Below, one piece after another: positions 1 through 5,272 of a DNA stretch of 5,272 bases; the first letter of the stretch is position 1, and every line of letters begins with the position of its first letter. The position numbers and the translations under genes are program-made. The notes beneath the pieces were generated by a model. It searched no databases, was not told where the DNA came from, and was given only the letters and a program-made list of their open reading frames with translations. The stretch is from an uncultured Eubacteriales bacterium (GTDB lineage: Bacteria > Bacillota > Clostridia > Peptostreptococcales > Anaerovoracaceae). The DNA is taken from assembly GCA_902772685.1 (NCBI GenBank), contig CACYBO010000222.1, positions 1-5,272 of the forward strand, written 5' to 3'.

Positions 1-507
1 CTGGACAAGGTCGTAGAGGACACGGCGTATACAGTCGAACTCTACAGCCTGCCGGTCCTCGAAGAAGGGATGGAAAGAGAAATAATAAAAGAGCATGCAG
101 ACAGTGATCGTGTTTTTACTGTAAGAGACGGCGAGACCGTACAATTGAATATAACTACGGGACTCGGATCGGGGAAACTCCTTGATAATGCTATTGATGA
201 CAAAGTCACACACGTATTCGTGCCGGGTGCTTTCACCCAAAGTGTCGTGGCGGATATCGATCGCCGAAAACTTAAGCGCACCACGTTTGTTTTGAAAGAT
301 CCGACGAAGATCTTTATCGACAAGGCGACATGGAACAGACTAAGGAAGTACGGTCTGTGTGTCAAAGTCCTTGAGAACATCACCGTGGCTGCGATCACCG
401 TCAACCCGACGAGTCCTGCAGGATATTCATTCGATCACGGAGAGATGGCATCCGCAATGCAGAAAGCAGTGCCGGATATCCCCGTCATCGATGTAATGAT
501 GGGATAG
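1..507 (+). CDS. kamB: KamB, putative lysine 5,6-aminomutase reactivase subunit (5' end missing)
   Basis: The reading frame is open from the first base of the window to the TAG at 505-507, giving 168 residues of C-terminal sequence; the true start lies upstream. The ATG at 70 is an internal methionine, because the codons before it are open and read as ordinary protein. I recognise the gene mainly by position: in lysine-fermentation clusters kamB precedes the MutS-like kamC and the aminomutase genes kamD and kamE. The visible part is soluble-looking, with no membrane segment or signal peptide. It contains a glycine-rich turn (TTGLGSGKLL) that only loosely resembles a P-loop and lacks the usual Ser/Thr after the lysine, and a later alternating hydrophobic stretch (VLENITVAAITVNP) that looks like a beta strand. 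The proposed role, helping KamC restore inactivated aminomutase, is inferred from context and from the name used for this family; no catalytic motif is seen. The gene ends 5 bases before kamC. Confidence 0.7.
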   Translation: MDKVVEDTAYTVELYSLPVLEEGMEREIIKEHADSDRVFTVRDGETVQLNITTGLGSGKLLDNAIDDKVTHVFVPGAFTQSVVADIDRRKLKRTTFVLKDPTKIFIDKATWNRLRKYGLCVKVLENITVAAITVNPTSPAGYSFDHGEMASAMQKAVPDIPVIDVMMG

Positions 508-512
508 AAGAC

Positions 513-2153
513 ATGAGTGAAAAAGCCAGAAGACTTGCAAATAAAAAAACGCGCAGTGAGACAGGGCTGGACTATGTCATAGGCGCATTGAATCTGCTTA
601 CGCCCTTTGGCGCCAGACTCATCAAAGAGCAGAAGCCCTTCTTCCCGGGACAGGAAGAGGAGCTGAGAGCTGAGCTTGCGCGCGTGCAGAGAATGGCGGA
701 TATTGCGGCTGCCAACGAACGCGAGATAAGCGTTCTGCAGGAAACGTTCATGATGATGAAGGACAATTCTTTCACCATAGAAAGAAGCGCCACTGCGGCG
801 CTGTCCGTCGTCGAAATCTTCGAAATCAAGAGTCTGCTCCTGCTGATCGACAAAGTCAGAAGGACAGCGGATAAGGTGCTTTTGCCCGAAGAGTTCGTAC
901 CGGAAGACATTACAGGGCTTTTGGACGTGCTTGACCCGGGGCATGACAGACTCAACACTTTCTACATCTACGATTCTTTCTCTGAAACACTTGCGCATCT
1001 GCGCAGCGAGAAGAAGGAACTGGAACGGGAAAGCAGAAAGGAGAAGAAGAGAAGAAGGAACGAACTGCGGGCCCAGAGGGGCCTCAATCTGACGCCGAAA
1101 TTCGATATCACAATATCGAAGAGCGATTCAGAACGTATAGAAATGATTCAAGAGATCTCTGAATTGGTAAAATCAGAGGAAGATTATATGTCTGTTACCT
1201 TCGTGCTCGCACCTACGGAAGCGGACAACCGGATGCAGAAGAGAATCGATGAGGTTGTCGCGGACATTGAGGAGGAAGAGCTGAAGGTCAGAGAGGATCT
1301 GTCTAGAGAGATTCACAAGTGGGAGGAAGAGCTCCTGGAAGGGTGTGAGAGAATCGGAAGGCTGGACATCACCCTCGCAAAGGCACTGCTCGCGACCAGA
1401 ACGAACTGCGTGATGCCGCAGATTTCTGAAGAGCATGTGGTCGAGTTCACCGATGGCAGACACCTGCAGGTCGAAGAGATCGTACAGAAAAAGGGCGGTC
1501 AGTACTGCCCGGTCAGTATTTCTCTGAAACAGGGTGTGACTTGCATCACAGGGGCCAACATGGGCGGAAAAACTGTTTCTCTCAAACTGGTTGGAATGAT
1601 TGCAATCATGGCGCAGTACGGATACTTTGTACCGGCAGCAAGCGCGCGTGTGGGTCTTTCCAATTTCATGCAGATTCTCATAGGCGACAGCCAGTCCATC
1701 GAAAGGGGCCTTTCGAGCTTCGGAAGCGAAATGGAGGAGCTCAAGGAAATGATGGATAACAGCCGGGACAGATCCCTGCTTCTCATTGATGAGATTGCGA
1801 GCGGGACCAATCCTGTCGAAGGGCTGGCGCTCACAAAGAGCATTACGGACTACCTGAAGCAACAGCCGTTCATCTCACTGATAACAACCCACTTCGAGGC
1901 GGTTACAGAGGACAGCGGCATCGTGAATATGCAGGTTACAGGTCTGGCCAATGCAGACTTTGACAGACTGGACAAGGAACTCCGGTATGCGAACAGGAGA
2001 GAGCGGATCAACATTATACAGAAGTATATGGATTACCGCCTCGCCCGCGTCGATAACAACCGAGAGGTTCCTAAGGATGCCCTGAACATCGCGAAAATGT
2101 TGGGCATAGACACAAATATTATAGAAAAGGCAAAACAATACCTGAATAATTAA
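513..2153 (+). CDS. kamC: KamC, MutS-like ATPase, putative lysine 5,6-aminomutase reactivase
   Basis: A 546-residue protein with a C-terminal MutS/MutS2-type ABC ATPase domain. Visible motifs are Walker A GANMGGKT (347-354, catalytic-type K353), a signature-like segment LSSFGSEMEEL (400-410), Walker B LLLIDEIASGT (422-432, D426 and E427) and an H-loop ITTH (457-460). The N-terminal 330 residues resemble no DNA mismatch-binding domain I can identify. They are helix-rich, with a very charged Lys/Arg/Glu stretch at about 166-189 and another charged helix at about 240-275, consistent with a MutS core/lever or coiled-coil region. There is no Smr nuclease domain at the C terminus. Full MutS and MutS2 proteins are about 780-880 residues, so this is a short form. 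Its place between kamB and kamDE argues for a role in aminomutase maintenance, probably ATP-dependent release of damaged cobalamin, which is inference. The start at 513 is the only sensible one near the frame's beginning, but its ribosome site is weak (AGAAG too close to the ATG), suggesting coupling to kamB translation. Confidence 0.9.
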   Translation: MSEKARRLANKKTRSETGLDYVIGALNLLTPFGARLIKEQKPFFPGQEEELRAELARVQRMADIAAANEREISVLQETFMMMKDNSFTIERSATAALSVVEIFEIKSLLLLIDKVRRTADKVLLPEEFVPEDITGLLDVLDPGHDRLNTFYIYDSFSETLAHLRSEKKELERESRKEKKRRRNELRAQRGLNLTPKFDITISKSDSERIEMIQEISELVKSEEDYMSVTFVLAPTEADNRMQKRIDEVVADIEEEELKVREDLSREIHKWEEELLEGCERIGRLDITLAKALLATRTNCVMPQISEEHVVEFTDGRHLQVEEIVQKKGGQYCPVSISLKQGVTCITGANMGGKTVSLKLVGMIAIMAQYGYFVPAASARVGLSNFMQILIGDSQSIERGLSSFGSEMEELKEMMDNSRDRSLLLIDEIASGTNPVEGLALTKSITDYLKQQPFISLITTHFEAVTEDSGIVNMQVTGLANADFDRLDKELRYANRRERINIIQKYMDYRLARVDNNREVPKDALNIAKMLGIDTNIIEKAKQYLNN

Positions 2154-2157
2154 GGAG
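2152..2157 (+). promoter_or_regulatory. Shine-Dalgarno site of kamD
   Basis: AAGGAG overlaps the kamC stop codon (TAA, 2151-2153) and lies 7 bases before the kamD ATG at 2165. It is much closer to consensus than the site in front of kamC, so kamD should be translated more strongly than the preceding gene. Confidence 0.85.
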
Positions 2158-2164
2158 AAAAAGG

Positions 2165-3721
2165 ATGGAAAGTAAACTTAACCTGGACCCTAAACAGGTC
2201 GATCATGCCAGAGCGAGTGCCAGAAAAATCGCTGAAAGCATGCAGGAATTCATCGACAGACACACAACTGTCAGCACCGAGAGAACAATTCTGAGACTCC
2301 TGGGCGTTGACGGTGTCGATGAGGTAGACACTCCGCTGCCTAACGTAGTTGTAGATCAGATTCTCGACGCAGGCGGTCTCCCGAGAGGCGTTGCGTACTG
2401 GATCGGAAACGCTATGATCCAGACTGGCAAAGAGCCGCAGGAGATCGCAGAGGAAATGGCTGCAGGCAACCTGGATATCACGAAGCTTCCTCTTGCTCCG
2501 GCAAAGGAAGCGGAAGAGAAAATCATGCCGAAAGTCATGGAGGCCCTCAAGGTCATCAGAGCGCAGACAGAGAAGAGAAACAATTATCTGGCGACAATTG
2601 GAGAAGGAAGAAGACCTTACCTCTATGTAATCGTTGCGACAGGCAACATCTACGAAGACGTCGTACAGGCGCAGGCAGCTGCCCGTCAGGGAGCGGACAT
2701 CATTGCGGTAATCAGAACCACAGCACAGTCGCTTCTTGACTATGTACCATATGGTCCGACAACAGAAGGATTCGGCGGCACCTATGCTACACAGGAAAAC
2801 TTCAAGATCATGAGAAAAGCTCTTGACGAAGTTGGAGAAGAAGTCGGAAGATACATCAGACTGTGCAACTATTCATCAGGAATGTGCATGCCAGAGATCG
2901 CTGCGATGGGTGCGATAGAGAGACTGGACGTTATGCTCAATGACGCTCTCTACGGAATCCTGTTCAGAGATATCAACATGCAGAGAACACTGGTAGACCA
3001 GTACTTCTCAAGAGTTATCATCGGATACTGCGATATCATCTTCAACTCAGGTGAGGACAACTATCTGACAACAGACGACGCCTATGAAAATGCTCATACG
3101 GTACTGGCGTCACAGCTCATCAATGAACAGTTCGCAGTTCTGGCAAATGTAAAAGAAGAGCAGATGGGACTCGGCCACGCTTTCGAAATGGATCCTGAAA
3201 TTGAGAATGGATTCCTCTACGAACTGGCACAGGCTATCATGGCAAGGGAAATCTTCCCGAACGCTCCGCTCAAGTACATGCCGCCGACGAAGTACATGAC
3301 CGGAAACATCTTCAAGGGCAATGTACAGGATGCGCTGTTCAACATGATTGCAATCTGGTCAGGACAGTCACTGCAGCTCCTCGGAATGCTGACAGAGGCG
3401 ATCCACACGCCGCATATGCATGACAGATATCTCTCCATCGAAAATGCACAGTACATTTTCAACAACATGAGAGACATCGGCAGCGAGGTATACTACAAAG
3501 AAGGCGGAATCATCCAGTCAAGAGCGCAGCTCGTGCTCGATAAGGCGGACAAACTCCTTGAAGAAATCGTTGAAGAAGGACTTTTCTCAACGATCGAACA
3601 GGGTAAGTTCGGCGGCGTCAAGAGACCGCGTGACGGAGGCAAGGGCCTCGCAGGCGTCTGCGTCAAGGATGACGAATACTTCAATCCGTTCATTCCACTG
3701 ATGTTAGGAGGTGTAGAATAA
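2165..3721 (+). CDS. kamD: Lysine 5,6-aminomutase alpha subunit (KamD)
   Basis: This is the large subunit (518 residues) of the adenosylcobalamin- and PLP-dependent enzyme that moves the terminal amino group of beta-lysine (or D-lysine) from C6 to C5, a cytoplasmic step of lysine fermentation. The protein forms the catalytic TIM barrel; the barrel region appears to start near residue 151 (PYLYVIVATGNIYED). Residues I recall as cofactor or substrate contacts in the C. sticklandii crystal structure and mutant work are all at identical numbers: R184, S189, S238, Y263, R268, D298 and K370. That match makes an active enzyme very likely and also supports the chosen start codon. The length fits 5,6-aminomutase and excludes ornithine 4,5-aminomutase, whose subunits are about 120 and 750 residues. 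Arginine is almost always AGA, as expected for an abundant protein. The stop codon shares its last A with the kamE start, so the two subunits are probably made in equal amounts by coupled translation. Confidence 0.97.
   Translation: MESKLNLDPKQVDHARASARKIAESMQEFIDRHTTVSTERTILRLLGVDGVDEVDTPLPNVVVDQILDAGGLPRGVAYWIGNAMIQTGKEPQEIAEEMAAGNLDITKLPLAPAKEAEEKIMPKVMEALKVIRAQTEKRNNYLATIGEGRRPYLYVIVATGNIYEDVVQAQAAARQGADIIAVIRTTAQSLLDYVPYGPTTEGFGGTYATQENFKIMRKALDEVGEEVGRYIRLCNYSSGMCMPEIAAMGAIERLDVMLNDALYGILFRDINMQRTLVDQYFSRVIIGYCDIIFNSGEDNYLTTDDAYENAHTVLASQLINEQFAVLANVKEEQMGLGHAFEMDPEIENGFLYELAQAIMAREIFPNAPLKYMPPTKYMTGNIFKGNVQDALFNMIAIWSGQSLQLLGMLTEAIHTPHMHDRYLSIENAQYIFNNMRDIGSEVYYKEGGIIQSRAQLVLDKADKLLEEIVEEGLFSTIEQGKFGGVKRPRDGGKGLAGVCVKDDEYFNPFIPLMLGGVE
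3706..3712 (+). promoter_or_regulatory. Shine-Dalgarno site of kamE
   Basis: AGGAGGT lies inside the end of kamD, 8 bases before the kamE ATG at 3721. It is a near-perfect site. The kamD stop and kamE start overlap as TAATG (3719-3723), a typical arrangement for re-initiation and balanced subunit synthesis. Confidence 0.88.
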
Positions 3722-4491
3722 TGGCAGAGTGCAATACAGCAGTAGCTCAGATTGATCTGACGAAAGTAAAGCCATATGGCGACACGCTTAACGATGGTAT
3801 GACGGAAGTCGCGTTTACACTTCCTGTACCTTACGGTGATGAAGCCAATGAAGCGGCTAAGATTCTCGCTAAGAAGATGGGCCTTGACGAGCCAAACGTA
3901 GTTTACGCCAAGGAAATGACGAAGGAATACACATTCTTTGTCGTGTACGGCAAGTGCCAGCACACAGTTGACTACACTACTATCAAGGTAGCGAAGGTCG
4001 AAGTTGATGTTATGGACAGACTTGAGTGCGCTGAGTACATCAAGGAGAACATCAAGAGACCGGTAGTTATCGTCGGTGCTTCAACCGGTACGGACGCTCA
4101 TACAGTAGGTATCGATGCTATCATGAACATGAAGGGCTTCCACGGCCACTTCGGACTTGAAAGATACGAAGGTATTGAGGCCTACAACTACGGATCCCAG
4201 GTGCCTAATGAGGATCTGATTGCTCACGCAAAGGAACTTAATGCGGATGCAATTCTTGTGTCACAGACTGTAACACAGAAAGATATTCATATTCAGAACC
4301 TTACAAACATGGTAGAACTTCTGGAAGCAGAAGGAATGAGAGACAAGGTCATCCTCGTTTGCGGCGGACCGAGAATCTCCCACGAACTCGCTCAGGAACT
4401 GGGCTACGACGCGGGATTCGGACAGCATAAATATGCTGAGGATGTTGCATCATTCGTTCTTACTGAAATCGTAAACAGAAATATGGTATAA
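3721..4491 (+). CDS. kamE: Lysine 5,6-aminomutase beta subunit (KamE), cobalamin- and PLP-binding
   Basis: A 256-residue small subunit that carries both cofactors of the aminomutase. Residues 1 to about 100 form the N-terminal part, which in this family is a dimerisation domain. From about 113 onward there is a Rossmann-like cobalamin domain: strand VVIVGAS, then the base-off/His-on motif D125-A126-H127-T128-V129-G130, where H127 should be the lower cobalt ligand. K138, in the segment NMKGFHG, lies 11 residues after that histidine. This equals the H133-K144 spacing recalled for the C. sticklandii beta subunit, so K138 is the expected Schiff-base lysine for PLP. Further B12-domain signatures follow: an SxL-type turn SQT at 181-183 and the GG pair at 215-216 (VCGGP). 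Size and order match known KamE. It overlaps kamD by one base and has a strong ribosome site. Its last codons contain a possible promoter -10 element for the next gene. Confidence 0.97.
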   Translation: MAECNTAVAQIDLTKVKPYGDTLNDGMTEVAFTLPVPYGDEANEAAKILAKKMGLDEPNVVYAKEMTKEYTFFVVYGKCQHTVDYTTIKVAKVEVDVMDRLECAEYIKENIKRPVVIVGASTGTDAHTVGIDAIMNMKGFHGHFGLERYEGIEAYNYGSQVPNEDLIAHAKELNADAILVSQTVTQKDIHIQNLTNMVELLEAEGMRDKVILVCGGPRISHELAQELGYDAGFGQHKYAEDVASFVLTEIVNRNMV

Positions 4492-4492
4492 T
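4463..4492 (+). promoter_or_regulatory. Possible internal promoter with extended -10, upstream of atoD
   Basis: TATAAT at 4487-4492 is a perfect sigma-70/sigma-A -10 hexamer and is preceded by TG one base upstream (TGGTATAAT, 4484-4492), the extended -10 form. A weak -35 candidate, CTGAAA (4463-4468, four of six matches to TTGACA), is 18 bases upstream. Transcription would start near 4499, giving a leader of roughly 37 bases before the atoD ATG. The element overlaps the final kamE codons (ATG GTA TAA T), so it could be chance; no terminator separates the genes. Confidence 0.4.
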
Positions 4493-4522
4493 AAATCGCT
4501 AACAGTTATCACAGACAAGCGA

Positions 4523-4528
4523 GAAAGG
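4523..4528 (+). promoter_or_regulatory. Shine-Dalgarno site of atoD
   Basis: GAAAGG lies 7 bases before the ATG at 4536, in a purine-rich stretch followed by an A tract (4530-4535). It is weaker than the kamD and kamE sites but well placed, and it supports the chosen atoD start. Confidence 0.7.
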
Positions 4529-4535
4529 TAAAAAA

Positions 4536-5261
4536 ATGTTCAACAAAATCGTATCAGCTGACGAAGCAGTAGCAGGCGTTCAGGACGGTATGACCATCAT
4601 GGTCGGTGGATTTCTGGGAACAGGATCCCCTGAAGTACTGATGGATGCACTCGTTCGCAAAGGCGTCAAGCATCTTACTGTAATCGGCAATGACGGAGGA
4701 CTGGCAGAAGGCCAGCCTGCAGGCGAATTCGCCGGCAAGACACCAAGAGGAATCGGCAAACTTCTGGAGCATCGCATGGTAGATCACGTTATCATGTCAC
4801 ACGTAGGTGTTAACCCTCGTCTGAACGAGCAGTTTGCTGATGGCTCACTGAAGTACACTCTGGTTCCGCAGGGTACTCTGGCAGAAAAAATCAGAGCAGC
4901 AGCCTATGGGCTGGGCGGAGTGCTGACACCTGTAGGACTTGGTACACCGATGGAGACAGATCTGGATGAGCTCGGAAGAGAAAAGGAAGTCATGGAGATC
5001 GACGGCAAGAAGTATCTATTCGAAAGACCGCTCCATGCGGACTACTCATTTATCAGAGCATCCATGGCTGACGAGTTCGGCAACTACATGTGCTCAAAGG
5101 CGACGAGAAACTTCAATATCGTTATGGCCGGCGCGGCCGACCACACCGTTATCGCAGCAGAAAAACTGGTCAAAGTCGGTTCTGTAGATCCTGACATCTG
5201 GCAGGTAGCCGGCGTACTGGTTGAATCAATCGTGGAAGGAGAACCGGCATGGCAGATTTAA
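4536..5261 (+). CDS. atoD: Acetoacetate:butyrate/acetate CoA-transferase alpha subunit (3-oxoacid CoA-transferase subunit A)
   Basis: A complete 241-residue subunit of a family I CoA-transferase (AtoD/CtfA/SCOT-alpha type). In lysine fermentation this enzyme moves CoA from butyryl-CoA to the acetoacetate released by the cleavage enzyme, giving acetoacetyl-CoA and butyrate. Recognisable blocks are DGMTIMVGGFLGTGSPE (17-33, glycine-rich CoA-binding region), GTLAEKIRAAAYGLGGVLTP (113-132) followed by GLGTPME (134-140), and RPLHADYSFIRAS near 164-176. These resemble Clostridium acetobutylicum CtfA and Escherichia coli AtoD. The catalytic glutamate of this family is in the beta subunit, so its absence here is expected. 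The protein is somewhat longer than the roughly 220 residues usual for the family, with extra sequence at about 54-72 (after VIGNDGG). Butyryl-CoA as donor is inferred from the neighbours; sequence alone does not separate acetate, butyrate or succinyl donors. It overlaps the next gene by 13 bases. Confidence 0.92.
   Translation: MFNKIVSADEAVAGVQDGMTIMVGGFLGTGSPEVLMDALVRKGVKHLTVIGNDGGLAEGQPAGEFAGKTPRGIGKLLEHRMVDHVIMSHVGVNPRLNEQFADGSLKYTLVPQGTLAEKIRAAAYGLGGVLTPVGLGTPMETDLDELGREKEVMEIDGKKYLFERPLHADYSFIRASMADEFGNYMCSKATRNFNIVMAGAADHTVIAAEKLVKVGSVDPDIWQVAGVLVESIVEGEPAWQI
5236..5241 (+). promoter_or_regulatory. Shine-Dalgarno site of atoA
   Basis: AAGGAG inside the end of atoD, 7 bases before the ATG at 5249. 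It identifies the start of the CoA-transferase beta subunit even though only eight codons are in the window. Confidence 0.8.
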
Positions 5262-5272
5262 AAGCAAGAATC
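5249..5272 (+). CDS. atoA: CoA-transferase beta subunit, N-terminal fragment (cut by window end)
   Basis: Only eight codons are visible, reading MADLKARI. They start at an ATG with a strong ribosome site, in a different frame from atoD and overlapping its last 13 bases. Beta subunits of 3-oxoacid CoA-transferases (AtoA/CtfB) commonly begin with a short charged helix of this sort, and the alpha-beta gene order with a small overlap is standard. The catalytic glutamate would lie beyond the window. The call rests on the position, the ribosome site and the N-terminal style, not on diagnostic motifs. Confidence 0.75.

Noticed and set aside
154..183. A Walker A nucleotide-binding loop in KamB (GLGSGK)
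   Set aside because: The spacing and the residue after the lysine (Leu instead of Ser/Thr) do not fit the P-loop consensus, and no Walker B motif follows at a normal distance.
70..507. Treating the ATG at 70 as the start of a small complete 145-residue gene
   Set aside because: The same frame is open back to base 1, and there is no ribosome site at a suitable distance that stands out. The sequence upstream reads as continuous protein, so this is a truncated longer gene.
435..998. Minus-strand open frame (187 codons) across the kamB-kamC junction
   Set aside because: It covers the ends of two convincing + strand genes, lacks any recognised motif and is best explained as a shadow of their codon use.
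1173..1862. Long open frame on the minus strand (229 codons) inside kamC
   Set aside because: It lies entirely opposite a gene with strong conserved ATPase motifs, has no recognisable domain, and its translation is rich in His, Cys and Arg as expected for an antisense shadow.
513..2153. Annotating this gene as a DNA mismatch repair protein MutS
   Set aside because: Only the ATPase part resembles MutS; the protein is far shorter, lacks a visible mismatch-binding domain and is embedded between kamB and kamD.
3493..3963. Minus-strand open frame (156 codons) across the kamD-kamE junction
   Set aside because: It is antisense to the coupled aminomutase genes, and its translation looks like no known family.
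2165..4491. Ornithine 4,5-aminomutase (OraS/OraE) as an alternative for the two aminomutase subunits
   Set aside because: The subunit sizes (518 and 256 residues) and the residue pattern match lysine 5,6-aminomutase. OraS is about 120 residues and OraE about 750.
4492..4535. A rho-independent terminator between kamE and atoD
   Set aside because: There is no GC-rich stem followed by a T run; the only pairing is a 5-base stem with a 17-base loop, and the tract before the ATG is A-rich, not T-rich.

Overview
The window is a compact, single-strand piece of an anaerobic lysine-fermentation operon. All genes are on the + strand. In order they are: the 3' part of kamB (bases 1-507), a complete MutS-like ATPase gene kamC (513-2153), both subunits of adenosylcobalamin- and PLP-dependent lysine 5,6-aminomutase, kamD (2165-3721) and kamE (3721-4491), the alpha subunit of a butyrate/acetoacetate-type CoA-transferase, atoD (4536-5261), and the first eight codons of its beta subunit, atoA (5249 to the window end). 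There is no gene-free stretch longer than about 44 bases, and I see no tRNA, rRNA, mobile element, CRISPR array or clear terminator.

The pathway is recognisable from established biochemistry. Lysine 2,3-aminomutase (KamA, not in the window, probably upstream) makes beta-lysine. KamDE moves the terminal amino group to give 3,5-diaminohexanoate. A dehydrogenase (Kdd), a cleavage enzyme (Kce) and an ammonia lyase (Kal) then give acetoacetate and crotonyl-CoA. The CoA-transferase moves CoA from butyryl-CoA to acetoacetate, releasing butyrate. The KamDE call is strong. With initiator Met as 1, the alpha subunit has R184, S189, S238, Y263, R268, D298 and K370 at the positions I recall from the Clostridium sticklandii enzyme. 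The beta subunit has the cobalamin motif D125-A-H127-T-V-G130, followed 11 residues later by K138, the same spacing as the cobalt-ligand His and PLP-binding Lys of the known enzyme.

The most interesting part is the kamB-kamC pair directly upstream. KamC has a MutS/MutS2-type ATPase domain but sits inside a catabolic operon next to an enzyme prone to self-inactivation. It is best explained as an ATP-driven reactivase or cofactor-exchange factor for the aminomutase, with KamB as its partner, rather than as a DNA repair protein.

The organism is probably an amino-acid-fermenting anaerobe of the Clostridia. Support comes from the pathway itself, purine-rich Shine-Dalgarno sites at most genes, strong AGA use for arginine in the abundant enzymes, and butyrate-type CoA-transferase chemistry. 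Base composition looks near balanced rather than AT-rich, so a moderate-GC clostridial lineage fits better than a classical low-GC Clostridium or Fusobacterium. This is inference; no taxonomic marker gene is present.

Translation signals vary along the operon. kamC has only a poor ribosome site and probably depends on kamB translation, kamD and kamE have strong sites, and kamE starts in a TAATG overlap with kamD. A perfect extended -10 box lies over the kamE stop codon, hinting at a separate promoter for the CoA-transferase genes.
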